A DNA stretch of 32,720 nt from Phoenicibacter sp963588595 (GTDB lineage Bacteria; Actinomycetota; Coriobacteriia; Coriobacteriales; Eggerthellaceae). Shown here one piece after another: positions 1 through 8,229 of this stretch (position 1 is its first letter; each line of letters starts with the position of its first letter). The notes beneath the pieces are model-generated. The model made no database searches. It saw only the letters and a program-made list of their open reading frames with translations, and was not told the origin of the DNA. The stretch lies in NCBI GenBank assembly GCA_963588595.1, contig CAVAIA010000058.1, positions 1 through 32,720 of the forward strand, written 5' to 3'. The translations under genes and the position numbers were made by a program.

Positions 1-1720
1 CTTTAAATGAAAGAGCTATAACGGGAATATGCCCAAGACCTGCAGCTTTAAGAGCCTTTCTAATTAGTGAAATGTAATTTGTTGCCCTGCATCCTCCACC
101 AGTTTGCGTTATCAACACCGCCAATTTGTTGGTGTCATATTTGCCACTTAACACTGCTTCCATAATTTGCCCCGTCACAAGAATCGAAGGGTAGCAAATG
201 TCATTATTAACATATTTCAATCCATAATCGACAGCTGCCCTGTCATTTGCTGGGAGAAGGTCAACATCATATCCGAAACGTTTCAAAATTGGAACGATGA
301 GCTCAAAGTGCATAGGCGCCATTTGCGGGGCTAACAACTTATATCCTTGTCTCTTCATTTCCTTTGTGAACTCAACCCGCTCAAATTCAGTTGAAGTGAC
401 CTTGTCTTGCCTGCCCACACAACAACTCGAAGCTTCTTTTTCGCTCTTTTGATTTTTAAGAGCTGCAAGCAAAGAACGAACACGAATTTTTGCCGCACCA
501 AGGTTTGAAACCTCATCAATTTTAAGAACTGTGTAGATCTTTCCGGAGCCCTCTAAGGTCTCTTGAACTTGATCCGTTGTTAGAGCATCTAAGCCACATC
601 CGAAAGAATTTAGTTGAATCAAATCGAGATCATTTCTAGTTGTTACAAATTTTGCAGCTCTATAGAGACGTGTGTGATACATCCATTGATCAACAACCCT
701 AATTGGGCGTTCGAGCTCGCCTAGATGAGCAATTGAATCCTCTGTTAATACTGCCAATCCAAATGAGTTTAAAAGCTCTGGAATTGCATGATTTATCTCT
801 GGATCAAGATGATAAGGTCTTCCTGCTAAAACGATGCCATGAGTCTTTGTCTTCTCCATCCACTTTAGAGTTTCTTTTCCCTTTTCGTGAACTTCTTCTT
901 TAAATTTAATGTCTTCTTCCCATGCGGCATCAACAGCCTTGTCAATTTCTTCTTGAGTTGGAATAAGACCATGTTTGCAAATTTCTTTTACATAATCTTT
1001 CGTTATTATGTCAAACAAACGTCCCTTCAACTTTTCCTTTAAATCATAAGGAATCCATGGAGTTATTAGTTTCACCTTCGAGGTCTCTAGCTCATCAATG
1101 TTAAGACGAAGCGCTTCGGCATAACTTGCAACTATCGGACAATTGAAATGATTTCCCGCGCCTTCATCTTCGCCTCTCTCCCATTTAGTGCAAGGCATCC
1201 AAATAAAATCCACGTCCTTTTCAAGCAAATTCATAACATGGCCATGAGAAAGTTTAGCAGGATAACAAACACTTTCTGATGGCATAGACTCAATTCCTGC
1301 CTCATAAGTTTTCTTGCTTGATTTATCTGACAAAACAACCCTAAAGCCAAGGTTTGTCCAAAAAGTGAACCAAAATGGAAAATTCTCATACATGTTTAAA
1401 GCTCGAGGAATTCCAACTGTCCCAGCTTTTGCCTTTGATTCATCTAGCGGTTCATAATTAAACAATCTTTCGCTTTTCCACCCAAAAAGGTTAGGGATAT
1501 CATTTTTTTGCTTTGACTCGCCAAGGGTCATCCCTCTCTCGCATCTATTTCCAGTGATAAAGCGCCTTCTCTTGCCACTTTGCTCGTCCACTCCAAAATC
1601 GTTTATCGTCAAAAGGCAAGAATTAGAGCAACCCTTGCATCTAACAGCTCTATGAGTTGGGTTTAGCTCATTTAATTCATCTAATGAAAGTATGTTAGAA
1701 GTCTTTTTATCCATATCCAC
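1..1720 (-). CDS. 2-hydroxyacyl-CoA dehydratase-like / DUF2229 protein (partial, C-terminus cut by window edge)
   Basis: I translated this frame by hand: it is open from 1720 to the left edge (about 573 codons) with no stop. Near the N-terminus it has a Cys cluster (CKGCSNSC) and NRCERG, then CYPAKLSHGH, the GRPYHLDPEINH block typical of DUF2229 proteins, and near the edge NDICYPSILVTGQ and TQTGGGCRATNY, typical of the HgdB-like dehydratase fold. In most relatives this part is fused behind two BcrAD/BadFG ATPase domains in one protein of about 1,400 residues; here it is a separate gene behind the ATPase gene. I chose GTG at 1720 as start: it overlaps the upstream stop as TAGTG and has AAGGA 8 bases upstream. 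ATG at 1714 is the alternative, with a longer 14-base spacing. By family it is probably an iron-sulfur protein fed electrons by the ATPase partner. The real substrate is unknown. Confidence 0.85.
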   Translation of the reverse strand, partial: MDMDKKTSNILSLDELNELNPTHRAVRCKGCSNSCLLTINDFGVDEQSGKRRRFITGNRCERGMTLGESKQKNDIPNLFGWKSERLFNYEPLDESKAKAGTVGIPRALNMYENFPFWFTFWTNLGFRVVLSDKSSKKTYEAGIESMPSESVCYPAKLSHGHVMNLLEKDVDFIWMPCTKWERGEDEGAGNHFNCPIVASYAEALRLNIDELETSKVKLITPWIPYDLKEKLKGRLFDIITKDYVKEICKHGLIPTQEEIDKAVDAAWEEDIKFKEEVHEKGKETLKWMEKTKTHGIVLAGRPYHLDPEINHAIPELLNSFGLAVLTEDSIAHLGELERPIRVVDQWMYHTRLYRAAKFVTTRNDLDLIQLNSFGCGLDALTTDQVQETLEGSGKIYTVLKIDEVSNLGAAKIRVRSLLAALKNQKSEKEASSCCVGRQDKVTSTEFERVEFTKEMKRQGYKLLAPQMAPMHFELIVPILKRFGYDVDLLPANDRAAVDYGLKYVNNDICYPSILVTGQIMEAVLSGKYDTNKLAVLITQTGGGCRATNYISLIRKALKAAGLGHIPVIALSFK

Positions 1721-3483
1721 TAATTTAATCCTTCATACCTCTCTTTTGCTAAAAGTGCAGCTCCATAAGCTCCCATGTTTCCCGCTATGTCGGGGCGAAC
1801 GGCGTTTACTTGAGAAAGTTGCTCAAACGCACGCAAAACAGCATCGTTTAAAAATGTTCCACCTTGAACTATAACGTTTTTGCCAACATCTTTAGGGTCT
1901 CTAATTTTTATAACTTTAAAAAGTGCATTCTTAATAACAGAAATTGCTAGTCCCGCAGCTATATCTTCAACTGTAGCACCTTCCTTTTGAGCTTGCTTTA
2001 CTCTAGAGTTCATAAAAACTGTGCAACGAGAGCCGAGGTCAACAGGGTTTTTAGCTTTGCAAGCAGCTTGCGCAAATGAGTGAACGTCCAATCCCAATCC
2101 TGAGGCAAAAGACTCAATAAATGAGCCACAACCTGAAGAGCAAGCCTCATTTAACATAATGTGGTCAATAACGCCATTTTTTACTCTCAAGCACTTCATA
2201 TCTTGCCCGCCAATGTCAAGAATGAAGTCAACATCTTTGACCAATTCTTGCGCCCCGCGCAAGTGAGCAACAGTCTCAATCTCTCCCGAGTCAACGTTCA
2301 AAGCTTCCAAAAGAAGACCTTCACCATAACCTGTCACAGTGCAATGGGCGAGGTAGACATCTTTAGGCAAAACAGAATAGACCTCATTAAGGCCATTTTT
2401 GGCGCACTTTAAAACTTCACCTTTGTTGGAAGTGTAAGTTGTCCACAAAAGTTCAGAGTTAGATCCAACGAGCGCCGCTTTAAAGGTGGTCGACCCTGCA
2501 TCAATTCCTAAAAACACAGGTCCCGAATAATCTTTTAAACTTCCTTTTCTAACAACTTCCTTGTCGTGGCGATTTTTAAATTCAACATAATCCTCTTCAG
2601 TTTCAAAAAGCGCAGGAAGCCTTCCCACTTCAGATGCTTGGACATTGCCAACTTCCTCGAACCTTTTCAATATATCGCTAAGTGAAATTGGCGTTTTGCA
2701 CTCCTCTTTTGCAGCAATTGCGCACCCCTTAGCAACGAATAAGTGAGCATCTTTTGGAACAATTCTTGCAGTCTCATCCAAATCTAGAGTCACATAGAAA
2801 CGCTTTCTTAGTTCTGAGAGGTATTGCAAAGGACCTCCCAAAAAAGCAACATTTCCTCGAATCGGTCTTCCGCAAGCAAGCCCCGAGATAGTTTGAGTTA
2901 CAACGGATTGAAAAATTGAAGCAGCTATGTCTTCTTTCTTTGCCCCCTCATTTAGCAAGGGCTGAACATCCGTCTTTGCAAAAACTCCACACCTTGAAGC
3001 AATTGGGTAAATCACTTCATGAGTTTTAGCTAGCTCATTTAATCCAGCAGCGTCTGTGTCAAGCAAAGTTGCCATTTGATCTATGAAAGCACCAGTTCCA
3101 CCAGCGCATGTGCCATTCATCCTTTGTTCGATTGAATGGTCAAAATAAACGATTTTAGCATCTTCTCCACCGAGCTCAATGGCAACATCAGTTTCAGGAA
3201 TAAATGTCTCAACTGCAGTTTTATTTGCTATAACTTCTTGAATAAAAGGAATGTTCAAACTTTCAGCAAGAAGAAGCCCCCCTGAGCCAGTTATAGCGAT
3301 CACCATTTGCTCATCAACAAATTTCTCTTCAGCTTCTTTGATAACACTTTTAACAGTTGCTCTAACATCAGACTTATGGCGCTTATAAATGCTCCATAAA
3401 ACCTCAAGATCATCATTTAAAATGGCGCACTTAACTGTTGTTGAGCCAACATCAATTCCAGCCATTAAACAATTATTCGTCAT
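1720..3483 (-). CDS. Tandem BcrAD/BadFG-type ATPase, acyl-CoA dehydratase activase-related
   Basis: A 587-residue protein with two ASKHA-fold ATPase domains in tandem. The first starts AGIDVGSTTVKCAIL and carries ELGGEDAKI, CAGGTGAFID and SRCGVFAKTD. The second starts LGIDAGSTTFKAAL (about residue 325) and carries DIGGQDMKC, NEACSSGCGSFIE and SRCTVFMNS. These are phosphate-binding and [4Fe-4S] cysteine motifs of activators of 2-hydroxyglutaryl-CoA dehydratase, which couple ATP hydrolysis to low-potential electron transfer. The duplicated form is the N-terminal half of a large fused protein in many anaerobes; here the gene stops with TAG at the start of the partner gene, so the two are almost surely translated together. 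The start ATG has GAAGGT about 12 bases upstream; an internal ATG at codon 7 is also possible. Function beyond ATP-driven redox activation is not known from sequence. Confidence 0.92.
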   Translation of the reverse strand: MTNNCLMAGIDVGSTTVKCAILNDDLEVLWSIYKRHKSDVRATVKSVIKEAEEKFVDEQMVIAITGSGGLLLAESLNIPFIQEVIANKTAVETFIPETDVAIELGGEDAKIVYFDHSIEQRMNGTCAGGTGAFIDQMATLLDTDAAGLNELAKTHEVIYPIASRCGVFAKTDVQPLLNEGAKKEDIAASIFQSVVTQTISGLACGRPIRGNVAFLGGPLQYLSELRKRFYVTLDLDETARIVPKDAHLFVAKGCAIAAKEECKTPISLSDILKRFEEVGNVQASEVGRLPALFETEEDYVEFKNRHDKEVVRKGSLKDYSGPVFLGIDAGSTTFKAALVGSNSELLWTTYTSNKGEVLKCAKNGLNEVYSVLPKDVYLAHCTVTGYGEGLLLEALNVDSGEIETVAHLRGAQELVKDVDFILDIGGQDMKCLRVKNGVIDHIMLNEACSSGCGSFIESFASGLGLDVHSFAQAACKAKNPVDLGSRCTVFMNSRVKQAQKEGATVEDIAAGLAISVIKNALFKVIKIRDPKDVGKNVIVQGGTFLNDAVLRAFEQLSQVNAVRPDIAGNMGAYGAALLAKERYEGLN

Positions 3484-3508
3484 CTTTTTTAAATTACCTT
3501 CTTTTAAC

Positions 3509-4603
3509 TTAAATCATATTCATTTGCGCGCTCGTTGCGTTATACCAATGCTCCCAATTAGGAGGGCAATATTTTTTTGCAGCCTCTATTGAAATAGTAT
3601 AGCCATATCCTCTAGAAAGTCCTCTAACGTGGGCATAAATTGCTTCTTCCCAATTGCTCCATGAAACATATCCCCACCCCCACGCGTTATAGGGTCTAAA
3701 ACAATAAAGCCCTTTCGAACTCTCTGTGTTCGATATAGCGGGACTCCACCTTGGATCCACTCCATAATCCCAAGCAGCACTCGCAAAAGTTGTCCCTTGC
3801 CCAGCGAGCGGAGATCCTGCAAGATAGCGATCAATTCGCGCTGCCCATTGGTTAACGAAAGCAGTTTTGTCACTTGACCAATCAGCTCCATCATCCTTTG
3901 GAGGAGAAACGCTTCCGCCCGAAGAGGAAGACCCACTATCAGAGCTTGCTTGCGCCGCTTGTTGTTGTTGTTCCTTTGCAGCTTGCTTAGCTTGCTCTGC
4001 CTCTGCTGCAGCTTTTTCTTGAGCTTTACGTTGAGCTTCTTCTCTTGCTGCTTGCGCTTGTTCTAACGCCGTTTTTGCCTCCGTTGCAGCTGCGTCTGCT
4101 TCAACTTTTTGAGTCTTTAGTTCGTTAGCACTAGCATCAAGCTCATTTTTCATCTCACTCATCAATTTAAGCTCTGTTACATTTCGATCGTGGATGTGCT
4201 CAATATAATCAAAATTCTTAATTGCAGTGTCAAGATCTTCTATTCCCAAAAGCCAATCTAAAAGAATTGAGAATTTGGAATTTAAGAAATAAAGCTCTCT
4301 TAAAGCGCTAGATGCTCTAGTTTCTTGAGCAGGAATCAATTCACTAAGCTCGTTGATCCTTGATTCTTTTTCGCTAATTTGTTGATTTAACTCGACACTT
4401 CTTTTATAAGCTTCTTCATATTCCTTCGAAGATTGCTCTATTTTCGTTTGGAATTCATCAGCAGTCGCATCAATGTTTTCTGTTATCGCATAAGAAACTT
4501 GCGATGATGCAAAAGAGGATAAAAGAAAAGCAAACACTAAAGACAAGGCAAAAGCAATTCGCAATATCCTAGCTTTTAAGCTGTTAGCACGTTTTAGTTG
4601 CAT
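3509..4603 (-). CDS. Secreted coiled-coil protein with C-terminal lysozyme-like domain
   Basis: A 364-residue exported protein. Residues 1-38 form a signal peptide: a basic start (QLKRANSLKAR), a hydrophobic core, then SQVSYA before the likely cleavage. Residues about 45-210 are heptad-like coiled coil of the PcsB/CwlO N-terminal kind, followed by an Ala/Gln and Ser/Gly-rich linker. The last about 110 residues (AGQGTTFASAAWDYGVDPRW, then SNTESSKG and NAWGWG) resemble lysozyme-like or glucosaminidase domains; Glu294 in TESS is the candidate catalytic acid. It probably acts in wall remodelling at the cell surface; there is no NlpC/P60 domain. The frame extends to GTG at 4609, but a TATAAT box ends only 2 bases before that codon, so I prefer ATG at 4603, 8 bases below the box. 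No Shine-Dalgarno is visible, which fits a leaderless transcript. Enzyme activity is inferred. Confidence 0.8.
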   Translation of the reverse strand: MQLKRANSLKARILRIAFALSLVFAFLLSSFASSQVSYAITENIDATADEFQTKIEQSSKEYEEAYKRSVELNQQISEKESRINELSELIPAQETRASSALRELYFLNSKFSILLDWLLGIEDLDTAIKNFDYIEHIHDRNVTELKLMSEMKNELDASANELKTQKVEADAAATEAKTALEQAQAAREEAQRKAQEKAAAEAEQAKQAAKEQQQQAAQASSDSGSSSSGGSVSPPKDDGADWSSDKTAFVNQWAARIDRYLAGSPLAGQGTTFASAAWDYGVDPRWSPAISNTESSKGLYCFRPYNAWGWGYVSWSNWEEAIYAHVRGLSRGYGYTISIEAAKKYCPPNWEHWYNATSAQMNMI

Positions 4604-4611
4604 AAACACCT

Positions 4612-4617
4612 ATTATA
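4612..4617 (-). promoter_or_regulatory. -10 box (TATAAT) directly above the secreted coiled-coil gene
   Basis: A perfect TATAAT on the minus strand ends 8 bases before the ATG at 4603. Transcription would start at or within a base or two of the start codon, giving a leaderless message. No good TTGACA is found 16-18 bases upstream, so strength is uncertain. Confidence 0.5.
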
Positions 4618-4624
4618 CTAAAAA

Positions 4625-6931
4625 TTAAACCCTTGAATTTAATTTCGAGGAAGAGGAGACATCGCTCGTTAGATCCTTAAAATTTGCATTCTTAAACTCA
4701 AATTGAGCAGCAAGACCAATCATCGCAGCGTTATCCCCGCAAACCTCCTTGGGAGCAACAACAAATTCGATTTTTAGCTCCTCACACATTTTCTTATATC
4801 CGTCTCGAAGAAGCGAATTTGCGGCAACTCCCCCTCCAAAACAAAAAGTATTTGCGTGAACTTTTATGCAAGCATCCTTAGCTTTTGTAACTTGAACATC
4901 GCAAATGCTCTTTTCAAATGAAGCGCAAATGTCACGCATATCTTTAGTTGTTAAAACGCTTCCGCGTCCTGCATTCTCGTTTATTTCTTTTAACTTTTCT
5001 ATTTCTAAGATAACTGCAGTCTTTAAACCTGACAAACTCATCTTTAAATCATGAGAGTGCAAAAGCGGACGTGGCAAGGAAATTGCATTTGGATCCCCAT
5101 TTGCTGAAAGCGAAGAAATCTCAGGACCTCCCGGGTAAGGCAACCCTAGAGACCTTGCAATTTTGTCATAAGCCTCACCTACTGCATCATCTATCGTCCC
5201 GCCTAAAACTTCATATTCTCCCCAATTTTTGACCAAAACGAGAAGAGTGTTTCCTCCGGAGATCAATGAAGCGACGGCAGGGAATTTAATTTCAGTCTTT
5301 GACAATTTGTTAGCGAAAAGATGACCAATCAAATGGTCAACAAAAATTAGAGGCTTTTTTGCCGCCCAACAAACTCCTTTTGCAAATGCAACGCCTACGA
5401 CTAGCGAGCCCACGAGTCCAGGGTTAGAAGTCACTGCAATTGCGTCGATCGCGTCAAAAGACGAAAGCCCGACTTGTGACAATGTCTCAAAAGCGACTTG
5501 CGAGATTACCTCTATATGCTTTCTGCTCGCAATCTCAGGAACAACTCCCCCGAAACGTGCATGAAATTTTGCAGAAGAAGAAACAACAGACGACAAAACT
5601 CTATCTTTGCCATCAACAATCGCTCCTGCAGTTTCATCGCAAGACGACTCGATTGCAAAGATAAGTGGACGACTTGCGCCGCTAAAATCTGCATCCTTAG
5701 GTTCAATTTCAAATTTACTCGCGTTTGAAAACTCGCTTATATCCCTCTTAAAAGAGACAGCATCCTCATCCCCATAAAAGTTTTTACGAACGCAAACTTT
5801 GTCAAATCCTGCCTTTTCATAAAATGAAATCGCATCTAAATTTGAAGTCCTAACCTCTAAGATGACATCATCGACGCCTAAATTTCTTAGTGTTTCGAAA
5901 CCAAACTTTAGAAGAGCTTTAGCGATCCCATTTCGTCTAAAATTTTCATCAACGCAAATTTTTAAAAGGTCTGCGCTGTCCCCAGAGTAAGAAAAACCAG
6001 CATATCCTAGAATTTTTTTATCTTTGATCGCTTTTAGCCAAATCCTAGAAGGGGATTTTATATCGTCTTCTAAATTAGAACAGCTCCATGCGTCCCTTTC
6101 AAAATTTTGAGCTTCTAGAGCCTCTATTTCTTTGCAATCTTTTACCTCACATGGAAAAACTAAAACGCTTTCACTTGAATCGCCTTGAACACCACTGACT
6201 AAATTCTTAGATTGATTATTTCTAATCTTAGAAATTTCATTTTCTTCAGCGTCTGAAAGACGAGTGTATATTGGCAAAACTCTTCCAGGGTCACCCGCCA
6301 TATCAAGGTTTTGTTTTAATAAAGATAGCAAACTTTCTCCTGTTGGATACCAATAGGATTCATCCGCTAACTCAAACTTATCTTTAAATTCCCCGGAGAA
6401 TTTAACAAGCCCATCTCCTGCAACAAGGACGCTTTTACTCAAAGTGTTAGTTTCTAAATAATCCTTTGGCTTGACGACGCAATCTGCGTTTTTTCGAATA
6501 ATCTCATCTTTTTTAATTTCGTATAAAACAGGGTAAACCTCTCCTCGCATAGCATCTGCGACAACAAGAAGCTCGCCACAATAACCTTTAAGCCTAGCAT
6601 TTTCAGCAATCGCATCCAATGTGGACATCCCAAGCAAGGGAACATTTAGCGCTGAGCATATCCCCTTCGCGCTTGCAAGCGCAATTCTAACACCTGTAAA
6701 AGACCCAGGGCCGCGTCCAACTCCAACTATCTCTATGTCAGAAACGTTTAAGCAGTTTCGTTTGAAGCATTCATCAATTAAAGGAAGCAATTTTTGGTTC
6801 GACTCCCTTTTGGAATCGACAGAAATCTGCTCGATCAAAGAAACCTCACCGCTACCGGGGTTAATTTTAGAGACGCCGATTATAACTTTTTCGTTCGATG
6901 TGTCAAAAACAAGTGCAAGTTTATCGCTCAT
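4625..6931 (-). CDS. tsaD: Trifunctional fusion TsaB-RimI-TsaD (t6A37 tRNA modification plus N-acetyltransferase)
   Basis: A 768-residue fusion of three normally separate proteins. Residues 1-220 are TsaB (LALVFDTS; GRGPGSFTGVR at 72-82). Residues about 257-398 are a GNAT acetyltransferase of RimI type, with the acetyl-CoA loop RRNGIA at 332-337 and NLDAISFYEKAGF. Residues 423-768 are TsaD: IESSCDETAGAI, the metal-binding HLIGH (His533, His537), CFGGGVAANSLLR and DNAAMIGLAA. TsaB and TsaD act with TsaE to put threonylcarbamoyl on A37 of ANN-reading tRNAs; RimI acetylates protein N-termini, classically ribosomal protein S18. The start ATG at 6931 overlaps the tsaE stop as TAATG and has GAGGG 7 bases upstream; a TTG 30 bases further up is open in frame but lacks such a site. 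Fusion puts both paralogous TsaB/TsaD domains on one chain in 1:1 ratio. Confidence 0.95.
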   Translation of the reverse strand: MSDKLALVFDTSNEKVIIGVSKINPGSGEVSLIEQISVDSKRESNQKLLPLIDECFKRNCLNVSDIEIVGVGRGPGSFTGVRIALASAKGICSALNVPLLGMSTLDAIAENARLKGYCGELLVVADAMRGEVYPVLYEIKKDEIIRKNADCVVKPKDYLETNTLSKSVLVAGDGLVKFSGEFKDKFELADESYWYPTGESLLSLLKQNLDMAGDPGRVLPIYTRLSDAEENEISKIRNNQSKNLVSGVQGDSSESVLVFPCEVKDCKEIEALEAQNFERDAWSCSNLEDDIKSPSRIWLKAIKDKKILGYAGFSYSGDSADLLKICVDENFRRNGIAKALLKFGFETLRNLGVDDVILEVRTSNLDAISFYEKAGFDKVCVRKNFYGDEDAVSFKRDISEFSNASKFEIEPKDADFSGASRPLIFAIESSCDETAGAIVDGKDRVLSSVVSSSAKFHARFGGVVPEIASRKHIEVISQVAFETLSQVGLSSFDAIDAIAVTSNPGLVGSLVVGVAFAKGVCWAAKKPLIFVDHLIGHLFANKLSKTEIKFPAVASLISGGNTLLVLVKNWGEYEVLGGTIDDAVGEAYDKIARSLGLPYPGGPEISSLSANGDPNAISLPRPLLHSHDLKMSLSGLKTAVILEIEKLKEINENAGRGSVLTTKDMRDICASFEKSICDVQVTKAKDACIKVHANTFCFGGGVAANSLLRDGYKKMCEELKIEFVVAPKEVCGDNAAMIGLAAQFEFKNANFKDLTSDVSSSSKLNSRV

Positions 6932-7404
6932 TACTTTGCCCTCGCTAAAAACTTTGACCAACGCTCAGAATAAGAGGCTGGCTCTATAATTCGCGGACTG
7001 TCTCCTTGACCGGTAAATTGAAGTCTTAACGCATCCTTAGGCATGCAATCAATGAAATTAGAGGCCCACTCTATAAATGAAACTCCATCCCCAGGATTAA
7101 AGCCACACTCATCAAACCCAATTTCTGAGAGCCTGTCCTCGCTCTCTAGACGATATAAATCAAAATGGTAAATTTTAAAATTTTTGTTGACCTCATAAGT
7201 GTTTAAAAAACAATAAGTTGGGCTTGTTATTTCATCTATAACTCCAAGGTGTCTCCCAACAGCTTTTACTAACTCTGTTTTCCCGCTTCCAAGATCGCCA
7301 TCTAACAAAATTGTGTCGCCTAAGGTTAGTTCTTTAGAGAGCTTATTGGCGAAATTGTCGAGTTGATCTATATTTGAAATAACGAATTCCAAATTTATAT
7401 CCAC
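6931..7404 (-). CDS. tsaE: tRNA t6A37 biosynthesis ATPase TsaE
   Basis: A 157-residue P-loop ATPase with Walker A GDLGSGKT at residues 36-43, the switch-like SPTY, HFDLYRL and an FIEWAS motif, all typical of TsaE (YjeE). It works with TsaB-TsaD, and here its stop codon overlaps the start of the TsaB-RimI-TsaD fusion (TAATG), so the entire late t6A machinery is translationally coupled. The start is GTG at 7404, lying inside the last codons of folD (10-base overlap); no strong Shine-Dalgarno is seen, and there is no other good start before the conserved region. The length is normal for the family. Confidence 0.95.
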   Translation of the reverse strand: MDINLEFVISNIDQLDNFANKLSKELTLGDTILLDGDLGSGKTELVKAVGRHLGVIDEITSPTYCFLNTYEVNKNFKIYHFDLYRLESEDRLSEIGFDECGFNPGDGVSFIEWASNFIDCMPKDALRLQFTGQGDSPRIIEPASYSERWSKFLARAK

Positions 7405-8228
7405 TCTAACGATTCTTTTGCTTTAAACACGTTTCTTAACAAAATGGAAGTGGTAACACTCCCAACGCCACCAGGAACAGGGGTTATAGCCTCGACGATC
7501 GGCTCAACTTCTTCAAAGTCAACATCTCCTGTCAATTTTCCATCTTTTCCAATGTTAGTGCCAACATCGATAACAACCTGCCCACGTGAAAAAAACTCTT
7601 TACCAAAAGCATTAGCTTTTCCTGTTGCTAAAACAACAATGTCCGCGCTTTTAGTTATGCTAGACAAATTCTTGGTCTTAGAATGCGCAACAGTGACAGT
7701 CGCGTTTTTGTCTAGCATCATCGAGGACAATGGTTTTCCTACTACTTTAGACCTCCCAACAATAACAACATTTTTGCCTTCAACGCCTATGTCATAAAAG
7801 TCAAGAATCTCTAAGACGCTTTGCGCAGTTGCAGGAGAAAATTTATGAGCTGCATCAACATATATCCTAGCTGCGTTTTTATCAGCAACGCAATCAATAT
7901 CCTTATCAGCAGGCATGCAATCATCTAGAATATATGGTCTTATTTCGCGTGGCAAAGGTTTGAAAACTAAAATTGCGTCCACTTGTTCGTCATCAGCAGC
8001 TCTTTTCAATTCTTGTGAGAATATTTCACTATTGACACTCTCAGCAAAATGAAGTTGTTTAATTTCTATGTTGTTTTCTTTTGCTTTCTTGATAATCATT
8101 TTTTCATATGAAATGCTCCCGCTATCATTTGTTGCTCGAATAAGCAAAAGACATGGATTTAAGTCCACGCCTGCAATTCTCTCATAAATTGCATCAGCAA
8201 CAGGTTTTCCGAGAAGCAATTTTGCCAT
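7395..8228 (-). CDS. folD: Methylene-tetrahydrofolate dehydrogenase FolD, probably without cyclohydrolase activity
   Basis: A 277-residue FolD-family protein with the nucleotide-binding VVGRSKVVGKPLSS (about 157-169) and the C-terminal ITPVPGGVGSVTT. Bifunctional FolD enzymes oxidise 5,10-methylene-THF and hydrolyse 5,10-methenyl-THF at one site. The cyclohydrolase step relies on a Lys four residues after a conserved Tyr (YxxxK) and a Gln in the VQLPLP block. Here Tyr41 is kept but the Lys position is Ile45, and the Gln position is Phe89 (VFKPLP); the Asp of KDID is kept. PCTP is also changed to PATA. So this FolD probably does only the dehydrogenase step, with the adjacent FchA doing the hydrolysis. 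It begins 1 base after the fchA stop and overlaps tsaE by 10 bases. Family membership is certain; the loss of activity is inferred from residue identities recalled from characterised enzymes. Confidence 0.93.
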   Translation of the reverse strand: MAKLLLGKPVADAIYERIAGVDLNPCLLLIRATNDSGSISYEKMIIKKAKENNIEIKQLHFAESVNSEIFSQELKRAADDEQVDAILVFKPLPREIRPYILDDCMPADKDIDCVADKNAARIYVDAAHKFSPATAQSVLEILDFYDIGVEGKNVVIVGRSKVVGKPLSSMMLDKNATVTVAHSKTKNLSSITKSADIVVLATGKANAFGKEFFSRGQVVIDVGTNIGKDGKLTGDVDFEEVEPIVEAITPVPGGVGSVTTSILLRNVFKAKESLEWI

Positions 8229-8229
8229 A

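Noticed and set aside
1712..1736. Programmed frameshift joining the two activase genes.
   Set aside because: There is no slippery heptamer, and the second frame is open only a few codons above the junction (a TGA lies just upstream). The TAGTG overlap with AAGGA explains separate, coupled translation.
3586..3936. A 116-codon minus-strand frame inside the secreted coiled-coil gene.
   Set aside because: It is an alternative frame of the lysozyme-like coding region without its own ribosome site or recognisable domain.
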